A DNA stretch of 64,000 nucleotides. Source: Aquimarina intermedia (lineage in GTDB: Bacteria > Bacteroidota > Bacteroidia > Flavobacteriales > Flavobacteriaceae). The notes under the pieces are model-generated. The model ran no database searches. It worked only from the letters and a program-made list of their open reading frames with translations, and had not been told where the DNA came from. Both the position numbers and the translations under genes were made by a program. The stretch lies in NCBI RefSeq assembly GCF_008124785.1, contig NZ_VNHU01000001.1, positions 1-64,000 on the forward strand, written 5' to 3'. Below, piece by piece: positions 17,820-27,435 of the stretch; within the stretch, counting starts at the first letter, position 1; every line of letters begins with the position of its first letter.

Positions 17820-19111
17820 CGTGATCTAAATATATTTGTAATTTGTAAACGGTTAAAAATAGACCTTTTATCATCAATTACTTTTTGTGAATTTCCGATG
17901 TTATAGGTTAAAAAGACACTCCAAATGAATGAGCAGAAAAGAAAACCATAATGCCTTACTAAAACAGACTCAACCGTAAAGAATAAACACATAACAATTA
18001 GAAAGCTTTGAAATAAAACATCCTTATTTTTAAGAGCACTCATTACAGAAAAAATTATTAAAACAAAGATTGGTGTAAACCCAATAAACCCAATACCTAT
18101 GATTGTTTCAAAAAACTGATTGTGAGCATTATACTCCATTTTTATAATATAATTATCAACCTTATCGGCTAATTTTCGTGTTTTTTGTAATTCATCTAAT
18201 TCGTCCCCATAACCAACACCGAAGAGGTAGTTATTCTTAATCACCTCAACAGATGATACATAATTATTAACTCTAGTAGTATCCCCGGCCTCTATAAACC
18301 TCCTTATTCTATTCGGAGGAGTAATAACTAATGTAGATATAATTAAACCTAGAAATAAACCAATCGATAATATTTTGATGTTTCTGCTAATATTTCTCGT
18401 ATATAAAAAAAGAATAAGTATTAAAATAAATGCCAGGTATGCTACTTTAGAATCTATTAATATTAACATAATTAAAGTTACTAAAATTGTAACTATATGA
18501 GAAACTATACGAGACCAACCACTCAAGAATTTGCTTGTAGAATCAAGAATGACAAATAAAGCAAAACACAAGAGCATTGAGAAGTACATACTATTGATTT
18601 CCGTATATTCATAAATATTATTAAAATTGAGATACCCATAACTTCTTTTAATATCTAATAAAGTACTATCGGTAAGCATGAGTATACTCAAGAGCTTTAT
18701 TAAAATTAAGATGCAGTAACAATATATTGCAATAGAAAAAAAGCGTAGCATTTTTAAACTAATTCTATTTGTTCCTAGTTTTTTAAATAATGTAAGTTGA
18801 AAAATTGGGAACAAAACAAACAGTAATGAGAAAGAGAGTCTACCTATTCCAGCTTGCCAGTTTGACGAATAAAACAAAGATAGCATCCCTAAAAATAAAT
18901 GAATTAAATTGAAAATATACCATCTAATTTTTAGTAATTTGAACAATGATTCTTTTAATAATTTAACTGAAGCAATAAGACCTAAAAATACAAAAAGTAT
19001 AATGGCCTTACTTCCCCAGTGTTCTCTCAGCAATAATGATATTGGTAAGAAATAGAACGAAATTTCATATAACTTTTGAACGTTACTCTTTTTCAAATTC
19101 TTTTTTTCCAA
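17816..19111 (-). CDS. O-antigen ligase/polymerase family membrane protein (second copy)
   Basis: This 431-aa polytopic membrane protein contains YNAHNQFFETIIGIGFIGF and NNYLFGVGYGDELDEL, the conserved Wzy_C/O-antigen ligase features, so it is probably a repeat-unit polymerase or polymer ligase. The start is TTG (19111-19109). An in-frame TAA lies four codons upstream and there is no early ATG. It overlaps the 3' end of the next upstream gene by 29 bp. It resembles the product of 12321-13598 in topology and motif, so the locus has at least two ligase-type proteins. Confidence 0.7.
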   Translation of the reverse strand: MEKKNLKKSNVQKLYEISFYFLPISLLLREHWGSKAIILFVFLGLIASVKLLKESLFKLLKIRWYIFNLIHLFLGMLSLFYSSNWQAGIGRLSFSLLFVLFPIFQLTLFKKLGTNRISLKMLRFFSIAIYCYCILILIKLLSILMLTDSTLLDIKRSYGYLNFNNIYEYTEINSMYFSMLLCFALFVILDSTSKFLSGWSRIVSHIVTILVTLIMLILIDSKVAYLAFILILILFLYTRNISRNIKILSIGLFLGLIISTLVITPPNRIRRFIEAGDTTRVNNYVSSVEVIKNNYLFGVGYGDELDELQKTRKLADKVDNYIIKMEYNAHNQFFETIIGIGFIGFTPIFVLIIFSVMSALKNKDVLFQSFLIVMCLFFTVESVLVRHYGFLFCSFIWSVFLTYNIGNSQKVIDDKRSIFNRLQITNIFRSR

Positions 19112-20489
19112 TTGTATGACTTACTTTATAATTTAATCCAACTAAAAACATAACTAATCCAAACGCGTAAGGGGAAAAAGCTTCTTCTTGAAATATACCT
19201 TGAACAAACAAAACAACTGTTAAAATTTTTAAAATTTTTATTTGAGTGTTATTTGATTTTATATTTCCTGCGAGATATATAACGATTAGAAAATAAATAA
19301 TATAAACTACAGAGAAAATCCCTAAGCTTGAAAAAAGAACTCCATAAACACTCTCGCTACCATTCTGAAATCGTGTCCAATACCCTATATCTTTCAACGG
19401 TTTTCCATCCCATGACGTAAGTAAGATATCCGAAACATTACCAGAGAAACCTATACCATTGCCAAAGGTAGATAAATAGCTAAATCCATTTACTAAACCC
19501 AAAATGTGTTCATTATTATTTAAATAGCCTACAATTACAAAGGCAGAAATGAAAACTCCGTAAAGTATATAGGCTAGGGATTTTGATAAATTCGTTTTAT
19601 AAATAAAGAAATATAATAGAATTATAAAAAAAATCATAAGAAGAACTCCTTTTGAATTAACCGCTAGTATGACTGTCATTAGAATCAAAAAAAACTTAAA
19701 CTTATGCTTGGGCCAGTAATAATAAAATCCAAGTATAGTTAAGAAATACCCTAGAGATATCATACTTTTGATTAATGACCCGATACGAACGGCTTTAATC
19801 TGAATCCATGATATGTTAAATAGATTATGCCTTCCATAAAAGTTTAATAGTTCATCCCAGTTCGTGATACCTTTTTTTAACTTATAGTAAGCAAGTTCAT
19901 TTAGAAAATAACCCATTAATTTTGGGAAAAAAACTTGGATAAAAGCTATTAATGCACATATAACAAATAGGTTCTTTAAATAAGAAAATAGAAAATATTC
20001 TTCTATTCTTTTAGAAAAATATAAGCCTGCAAATAACGCAAAAATAGGTGCCGTGAAAAGCCTCAGATAAGATGCACTATTTTTAATTCCAAAGTGAAAC
20101 GTTCCAAAGATAAAAAAAGCAAGAAGTAACAAACATATTGATAGGGAGACGTTCATAAAATCCACTTTTCTCAAACTCATTTTGTTTTCAATTATGAAAA
20201 CAAAAAAAAGCACTGCTAGAGCAAAAAAATTCACTCCATGAAGCAAGTTAAACGTTTCTTGCGATTGAATTAAACTTGAGAAAATGGAAAGAAATGTGTT
20301 CTGGAAAAAAACAAATAACAAAAAGAAAATAAAGAGAATTTTTGGTCTCTTTTTGAAAAGAAAAAAAACGAAAAGAAAAGAAAGTAGTCCAGCAATAATA
20401 TTCAAAGATAGTATGAAATACACCCCTAAACATATTAAAAGTGCAATAGTCGTTAATTCTAAAAAAGATCTATTCAACTGTAATTTCAT
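19083..20489 (-). CDS. Polytopic membrane protein, putative Wzy-type polysaccharide polymerase
   Basis: This 468-aa protein has many hydrophobic segments and a large hydrophilic loop in the second half (about 330-390, with LSTFGNGIGFSGN and WTRFQNGSESVYGVLFSSLG). The composition and the position between a glycosyltransferase and an O-antigen-ligase gene fit a Wzy polymerase. The classical HNxF ligase motif is absent, so the family call is by topology and context only. It starts at an ATG 34 bp after the upstream stop. Confidence 0.55.
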   Translation of the reverse strand: MKLQLNRSFLELTTIALLICLGVYFILSLNIIAGLLSFLFVFFLFKKRPKILFIFFLLFVFFQNTFLSIFSSLIQSQETFNLLHGVNFFALAVLFFVFIIENKMSLRKVDFMNVSLSICLLLLAFFIFGTFHFGIKNSASYLRLFTAPIFALFAGLYFSKRIEEYFLFSYLKNLFVICALIAFIQVFFPKLMGYFLNELAYYKLKKGITNWDELLNFYGRHNLFNISWIQIKAVRIGSLIKSMISLGYFLTILGFYYYWPKHKFKFFLILMTVILAVNSKGVLLMIFFIILLYFFIYKTNLSKSLAYILYGVFISAFVIVGYLNNNEHILGLVNGFSYLSTFGNGIGFSGNVSDILLTSWDGKPLKDIGYWTRFQNGSESVYGVLFSSLGIFSVVYIIYFLIVIYLAGNIKSNNTQIKILKILTVVLFVQGIFQEEAFSPYAFGLVMFLVGLNYKVSHTIGKKEFEKE

Positions 20490-20523
20490 ATTTATTAGCT
20501 AAGATATTCGCAACTATAAGATA

Positions 20524-21849
20524 TTAATTAATTGTTGAAATATGCTTCTCAATTTCCTTTGGATCAATTAAACTGAACTGGCTTAAAAATAATTTGAAAC
20601 TTTTTCGAATTTCTAAAATTTCGTCTTCTTGTAAATTAACAAAGGAGATTCTTCCTTGATAACTTATATTATTCAAATAATTTAAGTGATCCAATCTGTC
20701 TTCAATGTTTAATTTTGTAAAACTCTTTGTTTTGACCATTCCTATAAGGTCAGCAATATCTTCATAATTTTTTATTTGATAACAGTTTTTTGTATCATTA
20801 AAATAGGTCGTTTTAAACACACCCACTGGTTTGTTCGCTAAAATTGCTTCAATAGAAACGGTTCCAGTAACTGTAATAATTAAGTCAACCTTTGGAAAGA
20901 TGTCATTCATAGAACTGTCAAACGATAATAGCTTAATTTGTTTAGACTGGTTTGCAAACCGAACTAGTTCCTCTGAAATCTCCATAAAAGGTTTTGGGTT
21001 TGGTTTTATATAAAGAACATCATCTTTATCCAGATATTTACAAATACTCTTTATAATTTCGAACTGATTATTAAAAGGGGCTCCATACACGTCTATATTT
21101 GATTCTGGTTGCATTTGCATTGGATACAAAAGCTTAAATTTGTTTTCGCTTGTTAAATCATTTACAGAAACATTGCTCCACTGCTTTTCAATCTTTTTTA
21201 AGCTAATTGTTCTTGAAATAAAATAAAGCGCAGAGGGGGTGTTGGGATCACCTTTAAGATAAGATAAAAGCTTTACTTTCAAATCTAAGATCCTTTTAAC
21301 TATGGAAAACTTATAGTTTTTCTTTGACATGTAATCCGGAATAACGACTCTATTCACTATTCCTTCATAAATCTTAGTTAAGTTATTTTCATTTAAATTC
21401 TCACGTGAACCTAAAAAAGGGACTAACGTGTCTTCTATATAAAATGCAAATCTATTTGATGGATAACGACTGGTCATTGGATTCAGATATAAAATTCCAA
21501 ACTCTCTACAAACTTTAATCGTCAAATAATCCTGAAAAGAGGCTGCCTCTCCTAGAACTACATTAGGCTGAATTTTATTTATGATTTCATATATTTGACG
21601 GTAATAAGAGCCATAATGATGAACATTGGTGGATTTAAAAAAATTTCTCTGTCTGTCAAATTGAATTGGCACATCTATATTATCTCCTTCGTCTTTATTT
21701 TTCTTCACATAGTGATTAATTCCAAAATTGGATGAAAAATGGGCGTTAAAAATTAAGTAGTGTACTTCAACAGTATCGTCGAGGTTGTTTTGAAAAACCT
21801 CATCCCATAAAACTATATTACTTCTACTCTCAATTATCAATATTTTCAT
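20524..21849 (-). CDS. Capsule-type GT-B glycosyltransferase-like protein
   Basis: This 441-aa soluble protein has an N-terminal Rossmann-like start (MKILIIESRSNIVLWDEVF) and a C-terminal GT-B-like half with DDVLYIKPNPKPF, FPKVDLIITVTGTVSIEAI and NKPVGVFKT. The 'K.NP.P' and 'TGT...EA...NKPV' pattern is seen in capsule polysaccharide biosynthesis glycosyltransferases of the KpsC/KpsS-like group. Those often use CMP-activated nonulosonic acids, which would fit a cluster making CMP-pseudaminic acid. The specific donor is inference. The start overlaps the flippase gene by 20 bp. Confidence 0.6.
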   Translation of the reverse strand: MKILIIESRSNIVLWDEVFQNNLDDTVEVHYLIFNAHFSSNFGINHYVKKNKDEGDNIDVPIQFDRQRNFFKSTNVHHYGSYYRQIYEIINKIQPNVVLGEAASFQDYLTIKVCREFGILYLNPMTSRYPSNRFAFYIEDTLVPFLGSRENLNENNLTKIYEGIVNRVVIPDYMSKKNYKFSIVKRILDLKVKLLSYLKGDPNTPSALYFISRTISLKKIEKQWSNVSVNDLTSENKFKLLYPMQMQPESNIDVYGAPFNNQFEIIKSICKYLDKDDVLYIKPNPKPFMEISEELVRFANQSKQIKLLSFDSSMNDIFPKVDLIITVTGTVSIEAILANKPVGVFKTTYFNDTKNCYQIKNYEDIADLIGMVKTKSFTKLNIEDRLDHLNYLNNISYQGRISFVNLQEDEILEIRKSFKLFLSQFSLIDPKEIEKHISTIN

Positions 21850-23092
21850 AAACGTATGTTTTTTTCTTGAACCAGCCTTTACATAATAAAATTATTAGCA
21901 TAGAAAAAAAATAAGAAATGCATATACCATACAACTCATATTCTTTTACAAGAAAATAATTTAAAATTAGATTCACTAAGACTGAAAATAATGCGGCTTT
22001 TAAAATGTACTTGTCCTTATTAAAAGCATATAATATATAATGATGAACCAATGAGAAATTGTACATCAGTGAACCTATTAGTAAGATATAAAAACCCCAC
22101 AATCTTTCAGTTGCTAAGGACTTGTCTAAAAATAATAGTAATAAAGGCATGATTAGTGCAATTATTATACTGGATATAAAAGTTAGTAAGTATGCTTTTT
22201 TCCTGAAATTTGTAGCGATTTTTTTAAACTTCTCTTTATTGGAATATGCGGACTCAAGCATGTAAGGAAAAATAATCATAATGACTAAATTATAAATTAC
22301 TACTTCAATAAGATTAATGATATTTGAGTAAAAAGTATATACACCAACTATTTGCTTATTATAATGAAAATCTAAAAAAAATCTTCCCGACAATAAAATT
22401 GTTTGTATACTCAAAGAACTAATAAAGAAAAATAATGAAACCTTTACACCCTTTTTAATTTCATAAAAATTTACATTGACATAAAGTAATTTTTTAAAAT
22501 CAACATATTTTTTCATTAGAAGGATTCCAATTAGTAGTCCAAACAATGAACTTAAACTCCAAAAGAGAAAATAAGTTCTAATACTAATTTCTTTGAAACT
22601 GAGGTAATGCACAATTGAAAGTACAATCCATAAACACCTTATTAAGAGAACGAAATTTGCTTTAAGGGGTTTCTTTAGTACAGATAATAACCTAAAAACT
22701 TCTTGACCTAAATGCTCTGCTATAAGAACGACACAAAAAAGTAAAATATAAGAATATTCAATGAAATTAAATCCAAATAAAATAAAAATGATTAGGGGTA
22801 ATAACAACAAATAAGTAAGAGAATAGAAAACTAGTTGATGTTTAAGATAATATTCAATCTCTGTTTTTTCTTGAGTGATTTTTCTAGAAACATATACATA
22901 ATATTCAAAGCCAACGATGTATATCGTGTAGCCTATTGAAGAATTGAAAATACCATAAATCCCCAAATTGCTCTCGTCAATTGAATATTTACCTATAAAT
23001 ACGACAAAAACAAATTTTAATAATAGGGATGCTCCTCTTAAAATTAAATTAGCTAGCGATTTTGTTTGGCTTTTCAAAAAGTCTATTAGCAT
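21830..23092 (-). CDS. wzx: Wzx-type oligosaccharide flippase
   Basis: This 420-aa very hydrophobic protein has about twelve predicted helices and the general layout of the polysaccharide-transporter/MOP superfamily (LANLILRGASLLLKFVFVVF at the N-terminus, YGIFNSSIGYTIY next). It would flip the undecaprenyl-linked repeat unit across the inner membrane. It lies 17 bp after pseI and just before a glycosyltransferase and a polymerase candidate, as in Wzx/Wzy-dependent loci. The family is recognised by topology and context more than by strict motifs. Confidence 0.75.
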   Translation of the reverse strand: MLIDFLKSQTKSLANLILRGASLLLKFVFVVFIGKYSIDESNLGIYGIFNSSIGYTIYIVGFEYYVYVSRKITQEKTEIEYYLKHQLVFYSLTYLLLLPLIIFILFGFNFIEYSYILLFCVVLIAEHLGQEVFRLLSVLKKPLKANFVLLIRCLWIVLSIVHYLSFKEISIRTYFLFWSLSSLFGLLIGILLMKKYVDFKKLLYVNVNFYEIKKGVKVSLFFFISSLSIQTILLSGRFFLDFHYNKQIVGVYTFYSNIINLIEVVIYNLVIMIIFPYMLESAYSNKEKFKKIATNFRKKAYLLTFISSIIIALIMPLLLLFLDKSLATERLWGFYILLIGSLMYNFSLVHHYILYAFNKDKYILKAALFSVLVNLILNYFLVKEYELYGICISYFFSMLIILLCKGWFKKKTYVYENIDN

Positions 23093-23109
23093 CCTCTGTA
23101 AATTATGAT

Positions 23110-24129
23110 CTAATTAGACAAATGATTCATCTTAAGAGGAGTTCCTTTTTCAATATCTCCAGTAAATTTTTTGCCAAGTATTTCATTATAATATTTAGGG
23201 TGCAAACCAAATCCTGGTCTTACTGAGCGCACATTTTTATCCGTTACCAGATCTCCTTTTTTCACATCATTAGTGATAAATAATGATCTTGAAAATTCTC
23301 TGCTCTTTTTCTTTTTCTCTGTCATTTCATAGTCAACCTTACCTAACATGACTTCGGCTAAGCGAACAGCATCTACCATTTTCTTGAATTCTTTTTCATC
23401 CAGAGAAAAGTGAGCATCTGCACCACCAATTTTTTTATCTAAAATAAAATGCTTTTCAATCACCTTAGCTCCCAAGCAAACAGCCACAACCGGTGCCTCA
23501 ATGCCAATTGTATGATCCGATAATCCAGAATTTACACCAAACCTCTTCACTATATCTGGAATAGTCATAAGATTTGCATCCTCAGGAGATGCCGGATAAG
23601 CAGAAGTGCATTTTAGAATAGTAATATTACTATTTCCTTCTTTTTTACAAGTATCGATAGCTAACTCAATATCTTCGAGCGTTGCTATTCCAGTAGATAT
23701 AATAATAGGCTTGTTTTTTGATGCAATATATTTTATTAATGGAATATCTGTAATTTCGAAAGAAGCAACCTTGTAAATAGGTGTGTTAAGTTCTTCTAAA
23801 AAATCCACAGCAGTTTTGTCAAAAGGGGAGGAAAAACAAACCAGCCCTTCTTCATCAGCCACCTGATACAACTCTTCGTGCCACTCCCATGGTAAAGACG
23901 CTTCCTTATATAAATCATGCAAATATTGACCGTCCCACGCTGTATCTTGAGATATTTTAAAATAATCTTTCTTTACATCAAGTGTTATGGTGTCTGCTGT
24001 ATACGTTTGTAATTTTATTGCGTCTGCTCCTGCTCTTTTTGCAGCGCGTACTGTTTCCTTCGCAATATTTATATTTCCTCCATGGTTAGCAGATAACTCT
24101 GCTATTATAAAACACTTATCTGATAACAT
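23110..24129 (-). CDS. pseI: Pseudaminic acid synthase
   Basis: This 339-aa NeuB-family enzyme condenses 2,4-diacetamido-2,4,6-trideoxy-L-altrose with phosphoenolpyruvate to give pseudaminic acid. The TIM-barrel domain (about 1-270) contains IAELSANHGG, DAIKLQTY, VCFSSPFDKTAVDFLE, KVASFEITD, ILKCTSAYPA and GLSDHTIG. A C-terminal SAF (antifreeze-like) domain follows, with SRSLFITNDVKKGD and RSVRPGFGLHPK. I chose PseI over NeuB or LegI because every other enzyme of the pseudaminic pathway lies directly upstream. The start overlaps the end of the pseG-pseH gene by 14 bp. Confidence 0.92.
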   Translation of the reverse strand: MLSDKCFIIAELSANHGGNINIAKETVRAAKRAGADAIKLQTYTADTITLDVKKDYFKISQDTAWDGQYLHDLYKEASLPWEWHEELYQVADEEGLVCFSSPFDKTAVDFLEELNTPIYKVASFEITDIPLIKYIASKNKPIIISTGIATLEDIELAIDTCKKEGNSNITILKCTSAYPASPEDANLMTIPDIVKRFGVNSGLSDHTIGIEAPVVAVCLGAKVIEKHFILDKKIGGADAHFSLDEKEFKKMVDAVRLAEVMLGKVDYEMTEKKKKSREFSRSLFITNDVKKGDLVTDKNVRSVRPGFGLHPKYYNEILGKKFTGDIEKGTPLKMNHLSN

Positions 24130-25600
24130 CCCTTTTTTCTAATTTATATACCAAACTATCATGACCGCTAATAATTTCTTCTTTAAAATAAATATAGCCT
24201 GCATTCTCAAACGATTTTACGGAAGCTAAATTGTCGACTTTAATATAAGCCAAAATAGGCTTTTCATATTCTTTAAAATAGAGATCAGCAGATTTTTTTA
24301 AAAATGAACCTGCCAACTTTTGACCTCTATATTCTTTTGATATCAAAACTCCAACAGATGCATCATTATTCTTTATTTCATACCTAATTATTCCTGCTGG
24401 AATATTATTCACCATACCTACTAAAAATAAGGTATTTTTATCAGATATCTTTTTAAGAAACCAACTTTTATGATCTTCTAATTTTATGAAATCAGATTGA
24501 TACGAGTTGTGACGAACTATCTCATCATTTGACCAGTCATACATTCTCATCATGTCATCCTCGCAGACCTGACGAAAAGAAAGGTTTAAGCCATTAACGG
24601 CCCCCAAAATCCTCACATCACTTTTGCCATCGAATAACTGCTTCTGCTCAAACAGAAATGAGGTTAAACTATCTGTTGTTATGTCGAGTACATCCTTAAT
24701 TTTGCTCTGAAAATCTTCGATTTCATATTTCGAAAAATCGCCTCCATCGATAACTACGCCTTTCTTTACTAGTTCTTTATAAATATTCTTCTGATTATCC
24801 ACATAAAAACCGCTAAGTATTGGCATTTTTACAGAACATAACTCATAGCAAATAGTGCTGGCCGGTGCTATTGCAAAATTACAAGATATCATTAATTTAA
24901 GTAGCTGACTTTCTGATAAATTACTATAGATATGTAGTTTGCCTAAGTAATTTTTTTGTAATTCATAAATTTCTTTTTTAGAATACGCTGCTCCCAAAAC
25001 TACATGTATCTCTTTGATCTGTGCAATTGACAATAATGCTTTTGTTGCTTTTAGAGATAAATTAAATTTATCTGATCCACCAAAACAAACAAAAACGCGA
25101 TCGATACTTTTTACTTCTCTCTCTTGCCTAGCTGCTTTTAGAAAAGACGGTCTGATAAGAGCATACTTAGTTCCTAACAAGAATTTTGTGTAGTGTTCAT
25201 AATCAAAGTCAGAAACTGTTGTGGAGGGTGAGTGATTAATTACAATATCGGCAAACATGTGTTCTTTTGCCAGATCATCTATATACACCAAAGAAAAATC
25301 AAGCTTTTTGATACTCTTTTGATAACTTGTTGAAAACTGATAACCATCGGCTATAATAATATATTCTTTAGCGTTATAGTGTTCTGCTAGCCATTTTGGT
25401 TCTTCATCAATATTAATTTCTTGTGGAATAACACGTAAAGGATACCCTTCAGGTATTACTTTTACTGTAGAAGATGCATGTGTGAGATACGTGTATTTAT
25501 AAGTACTGCCAAGCATTTCAACCAAAGCGAATAACCGATATAGATGTCCTAACCCGATTGTCTCATTGCCATCGGCCCTAAATAGAATCTTCTTTTCCAT
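24116..25600 (-). CDS. pseG: PseG-PseH fusion: UDP-sugar hydrolase plus GNAT N-acetyltransferase
   Basis: Two consecutive pathway steps are fused in this 494-aa protein. Residues 1-320 form PseG, the GT-B-like hydrolase that removes UDP from UDP-2,4-diacetamido-2,4,6-trideoxy-L-altrose. They contain FRADGNETIGLGHLYR with the presumed catalytic His19, FVCFGGSDKFN and APASTICYELCSVKMP. Residues about 338-494 form a GNAT domain like PseH, with WSNDEIVRHNSY, GVLISKEYRGQKLAGSFL and VDNLASVKSFENAGY, which would 4-N-acetylate the precursor. In Campylobacter and Helicobacter the two are separate genes. I start at ATG 25600 (MEKKILFRADG). An upstream TTG start at 25612 adds four residues. Confidence 0.88.
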   Translation of the reverse strand: MEKKILFRADGNETIGLGHLYRLFALVEMLGSTYKYTYLTHASSTVKVIPEGYPLRVIPQEINIDEEPKWLAEHYNAKEYIIIADGYQFSTSYQKSIKKLDFSLVYIDDLAKEHMFADIVINHSPSTTVSDFDYEHYTKFLLGTKYALIRPSFLKAARQEREVKSIDRVFVCFGGSDKFNLSLKATKALLSIAQIKEIHVVLGAAYSKKEIYELQKNYLGKLHIYSNLSESQLLKLMISCNFAIAPASTICYELCSVKMPILSGFYVDNQKNIYKELVKKGVVIDGGDFSKYEIEDFQSKIKDVLDITTDSLTSFLFEQKQLFDGKSDVRILGAVNGLNLSFRQVCEDDMMRMYDWSNDEIVRHNSYQSDFIKLEDHKSWFLKKISDKNTLFLVGMVNNIPAGIIRYEIKNNDASVGVLISKEYRGQKLAGSFLKKSADLYFKEYEKPILAYIKVDNLASVKSFENAGYIYFKEEIISGHDSLVYKLEKRDVIR

Positions 25601-26291
25601 TATCACGTTCAAGCATTAGTTGATATTTTAATTCTGCTAACTTCCAATCTGTTTCTGTATCAATATCTTGAGCTTCTAATGGTGAAATAACTATTGCTCC
25701 AGAGTTTGAAGTAAATAACGCTCCTGTCGCCAAAAATGCTTCAACATCAATCCAATAATATTGTCCTGTATCATGAAAACGTTGGGGTAAATCTTGAGAA
25801 CGACTATTCAAATGTTCTCTCATTACCATTTTTATCTTTCCTTCTTCAAATTCTAAACTTCGTTGTATCGGATACGAAAATTCTATTACAGGAAAAACAA
25901 CATCAAGCTTTTTTGAGACCAATTCTTGAAATCCTTTTTTAATTTTATTTGAGTTTACGAAAGGAGCTGTAGGTAGTATACAACAAACTTTTTCATATGT
26001 TTTGCCGCAGTTTCTGTACTGCAATACAACTTCCCTAACAACGTCTGAAAGTGTTGCAAAGTCATTTGCGTTATGCTCACTTCGTAAAAAAGGAACTTTA
26101 GCTCCGTACTTGATTGCTATATCAGCTACATCACTATTATCTGTAGAAACCATAACTTCATCAAATAGATTAGAGTTTAAAGCCGCTTCTATAGAGTTAG
26201 AAATTATTGGCTTACCTAAAAATGGTTTTATATTTTTTTTGGGTATTCGCTTACTACCTCCTCTTGCCGGTATAATTGCTAAATTAGCCAT
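25578..26291 (-). CDS. pseF: Pseudaminic acid cytidylyltransferase
   Basis: This 237-aa CMP-nonulosonate synthetase uses CTP to activate pseudaminic acid. The nucleotide-binding N-terminus is IPARGGSKRIPKKNIKPFLG (7-26), followed by VMVSTDNSDVADIA, CCILPTAPFV and QDIDTETDWKLAELKY at the C-terminus. The size and the motif set match PseF/NeuA. Identification as PseF comes from the surrounding pse genes. It overlaps pseC upstream by 8 bp and the pseG-pseH gene downstream by 23 bp. Confidence 0.92.
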   Translation of the reverse strand: MANLAIIPARGGSKRIPKKNIKPFLGKPIISNSIEAALNSNLFDEVMVSTDNSDVADIAIKYGAKVPFLRSEHNANDFATLSDVVREVVLQYRNCGKTYEKVCCILPTAPFVNSNKIKKGFQELVSKKLDVVFPVIEFSYPIQRSLEFEEGKIKMVMREHLNSRSQDLPQRFHDTGQYYWIDVEAFLATGALFTSNSGAIVISPLEAQDIDTETDWKLAELKYQLMLERDNGKEDSI

Positions 26292-27435
26292 GTACGAATG
26301 ATAATACTTTATCTATAACAAATTCTTGCTCCTCCTCTGTCAACGTAGGATACATTGGTAGACTAATACAAGAATCGTAGTATTTTTCTGCATGCGCTAA
26401 ATTAGCGCCTTCATATCCAATTTTTTTGTAATATGGAAGCATATGAACAGGAATGTAATGTATTTGAGCATATACGTCATGTGCTCTTAAAAACTCATAT
26501 AATCCTTTTCTATTTTCACACTCAATAACAAATAGGTGATGTGCATTGTAGGAATCCTTTGGCAAAAACTGAAATTTCACTTTATTACCAAAAGCTATTT
26601 TATAGGTGTCGGCAATTTTATTACGTCTAATAACACCGTCCTCATTTTTAGCTAATTGTGTTATACCTAGAGCAGATTGCATGTCTGTTAACCTATAATT
26701 AAAGCCTAGCTCCTGCATTTCATAAAACCAACCTCCATGATCTTCAGACATATCATCTTTAGTTATACCATGTGTTCTAAGAAGTAAGAGTTTTTTATAG
26801 AGTTCTTCAGAATTCGTGGTAATCATACCTCCTTCCCCACAAGCTATGTGCTTTACAGGGTGAAACGAAAACACTGCTAAATCTGCGTAACTACCATTTC
26901 CACAACGGTTTCTGCCACCTTTTGAATTTATAAAATATCCTCCAGGTGCGTGACATGCATCCTCAATAATCCATAAGTCATGTTCATCAGCTAAATCTTT
27001 AAAAGATTCTAGGTTTACAGGGAGTCCCGCAAAATCCACTGGAATTAAACCTTTAAAAAAGCCTTTCGGTTTTGATTCAATCAGTTCTCTTACACTGTTA
27101 AGGTCCAACAGGTAAGTTTCTGGATCAATGTCTGCAAACCAAACTTCACCGCCTGCAAACCTTACACAGTTCGCTGAAGCAGCAAAGGTTATCGGAGTTG
27201 TTATTACCCGCTCTCCTTTTTTTAATCCTAAAGCAAGAACAGAAAGGTGCAGGCCAGAAGTAGCGTTATTAACTGCAACTGCATATTTCGCTTCAACGTA
27301 GTCCGCAAATTTTTGCTCAAATTCTAATACTTTGGGACCTTGAGTTAAAAAATCAGATTGCAATGTTTTGATAACAGCATCTATATCTTCTTGCTCTATT
27401 GACTGTCTTCCATAAGGAATTTTAAACTTACTCAT
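26284..27435 (-). CDS. pseC: UDP-4-amino-4,6-dideoxy-N-acetyl-beta-L-altrosamine transaminase
   Basis: This 383-aa PLP-dependent DegT/DnrJ/EryC1-type aminotransferase is the second enzyme of pseudaminic acid synthesis. Visible features are VNNATSGLHLSVLALGLKKG, TTPITFAASANCVRF, IEDACHAPGG with the PLP-ring Asp, and the Schiff-base Lys195 in FSFHPVKHIACGEGG. GFNYRLTDMQSALG and HYIPVHMLPYY follow. The 'FHPVKHI..GEGG' form is typical of PseC. The gene overlaps pseB by 8 bp. Confidence 0.93.
   Translation of the reverse strand: MSKFKIPYGRQSIEQEDIDAVIKTLQSDFLTQGPKVLEFEQKFADYVEAKYAVAVNNATSGLHLSVLALGLKKGERVITTPITFAASANCVRFAGGEVWFADIDPETYLLDLNSVRELIESKPKGFFKGLIPVDFAGLPVNLESFKDLADEHDLWIIEDACHAPGGYFINSKGGRNRCGNGSYADLAVFSFHPVKHIACGEGGMITTNSEELYKKLLLLRTHGITKDDMSEDHGGWFYEMQELGFNYRLTDMQSALGITQLAKNEDGVIRRNKIADTYKIAFGNKVKFQFLPKDSYNAHHLFVIECENRKGLYEFLRAHDVYAQIHYIPVHMLPYYKKIGYEGANLAHAEKYYDSCISLPMYPTLTEEEQEFVIDKVLSFVHG

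Noticed and set aside
23110..24129. Sialic acid or legionaminic acid synthase instead of PseI
   Set aside because: The NeuB fold alone would allow it, but PseB, PseC, PseG, PseH and PseF homologues are all encoded directly upstream in pathway order.
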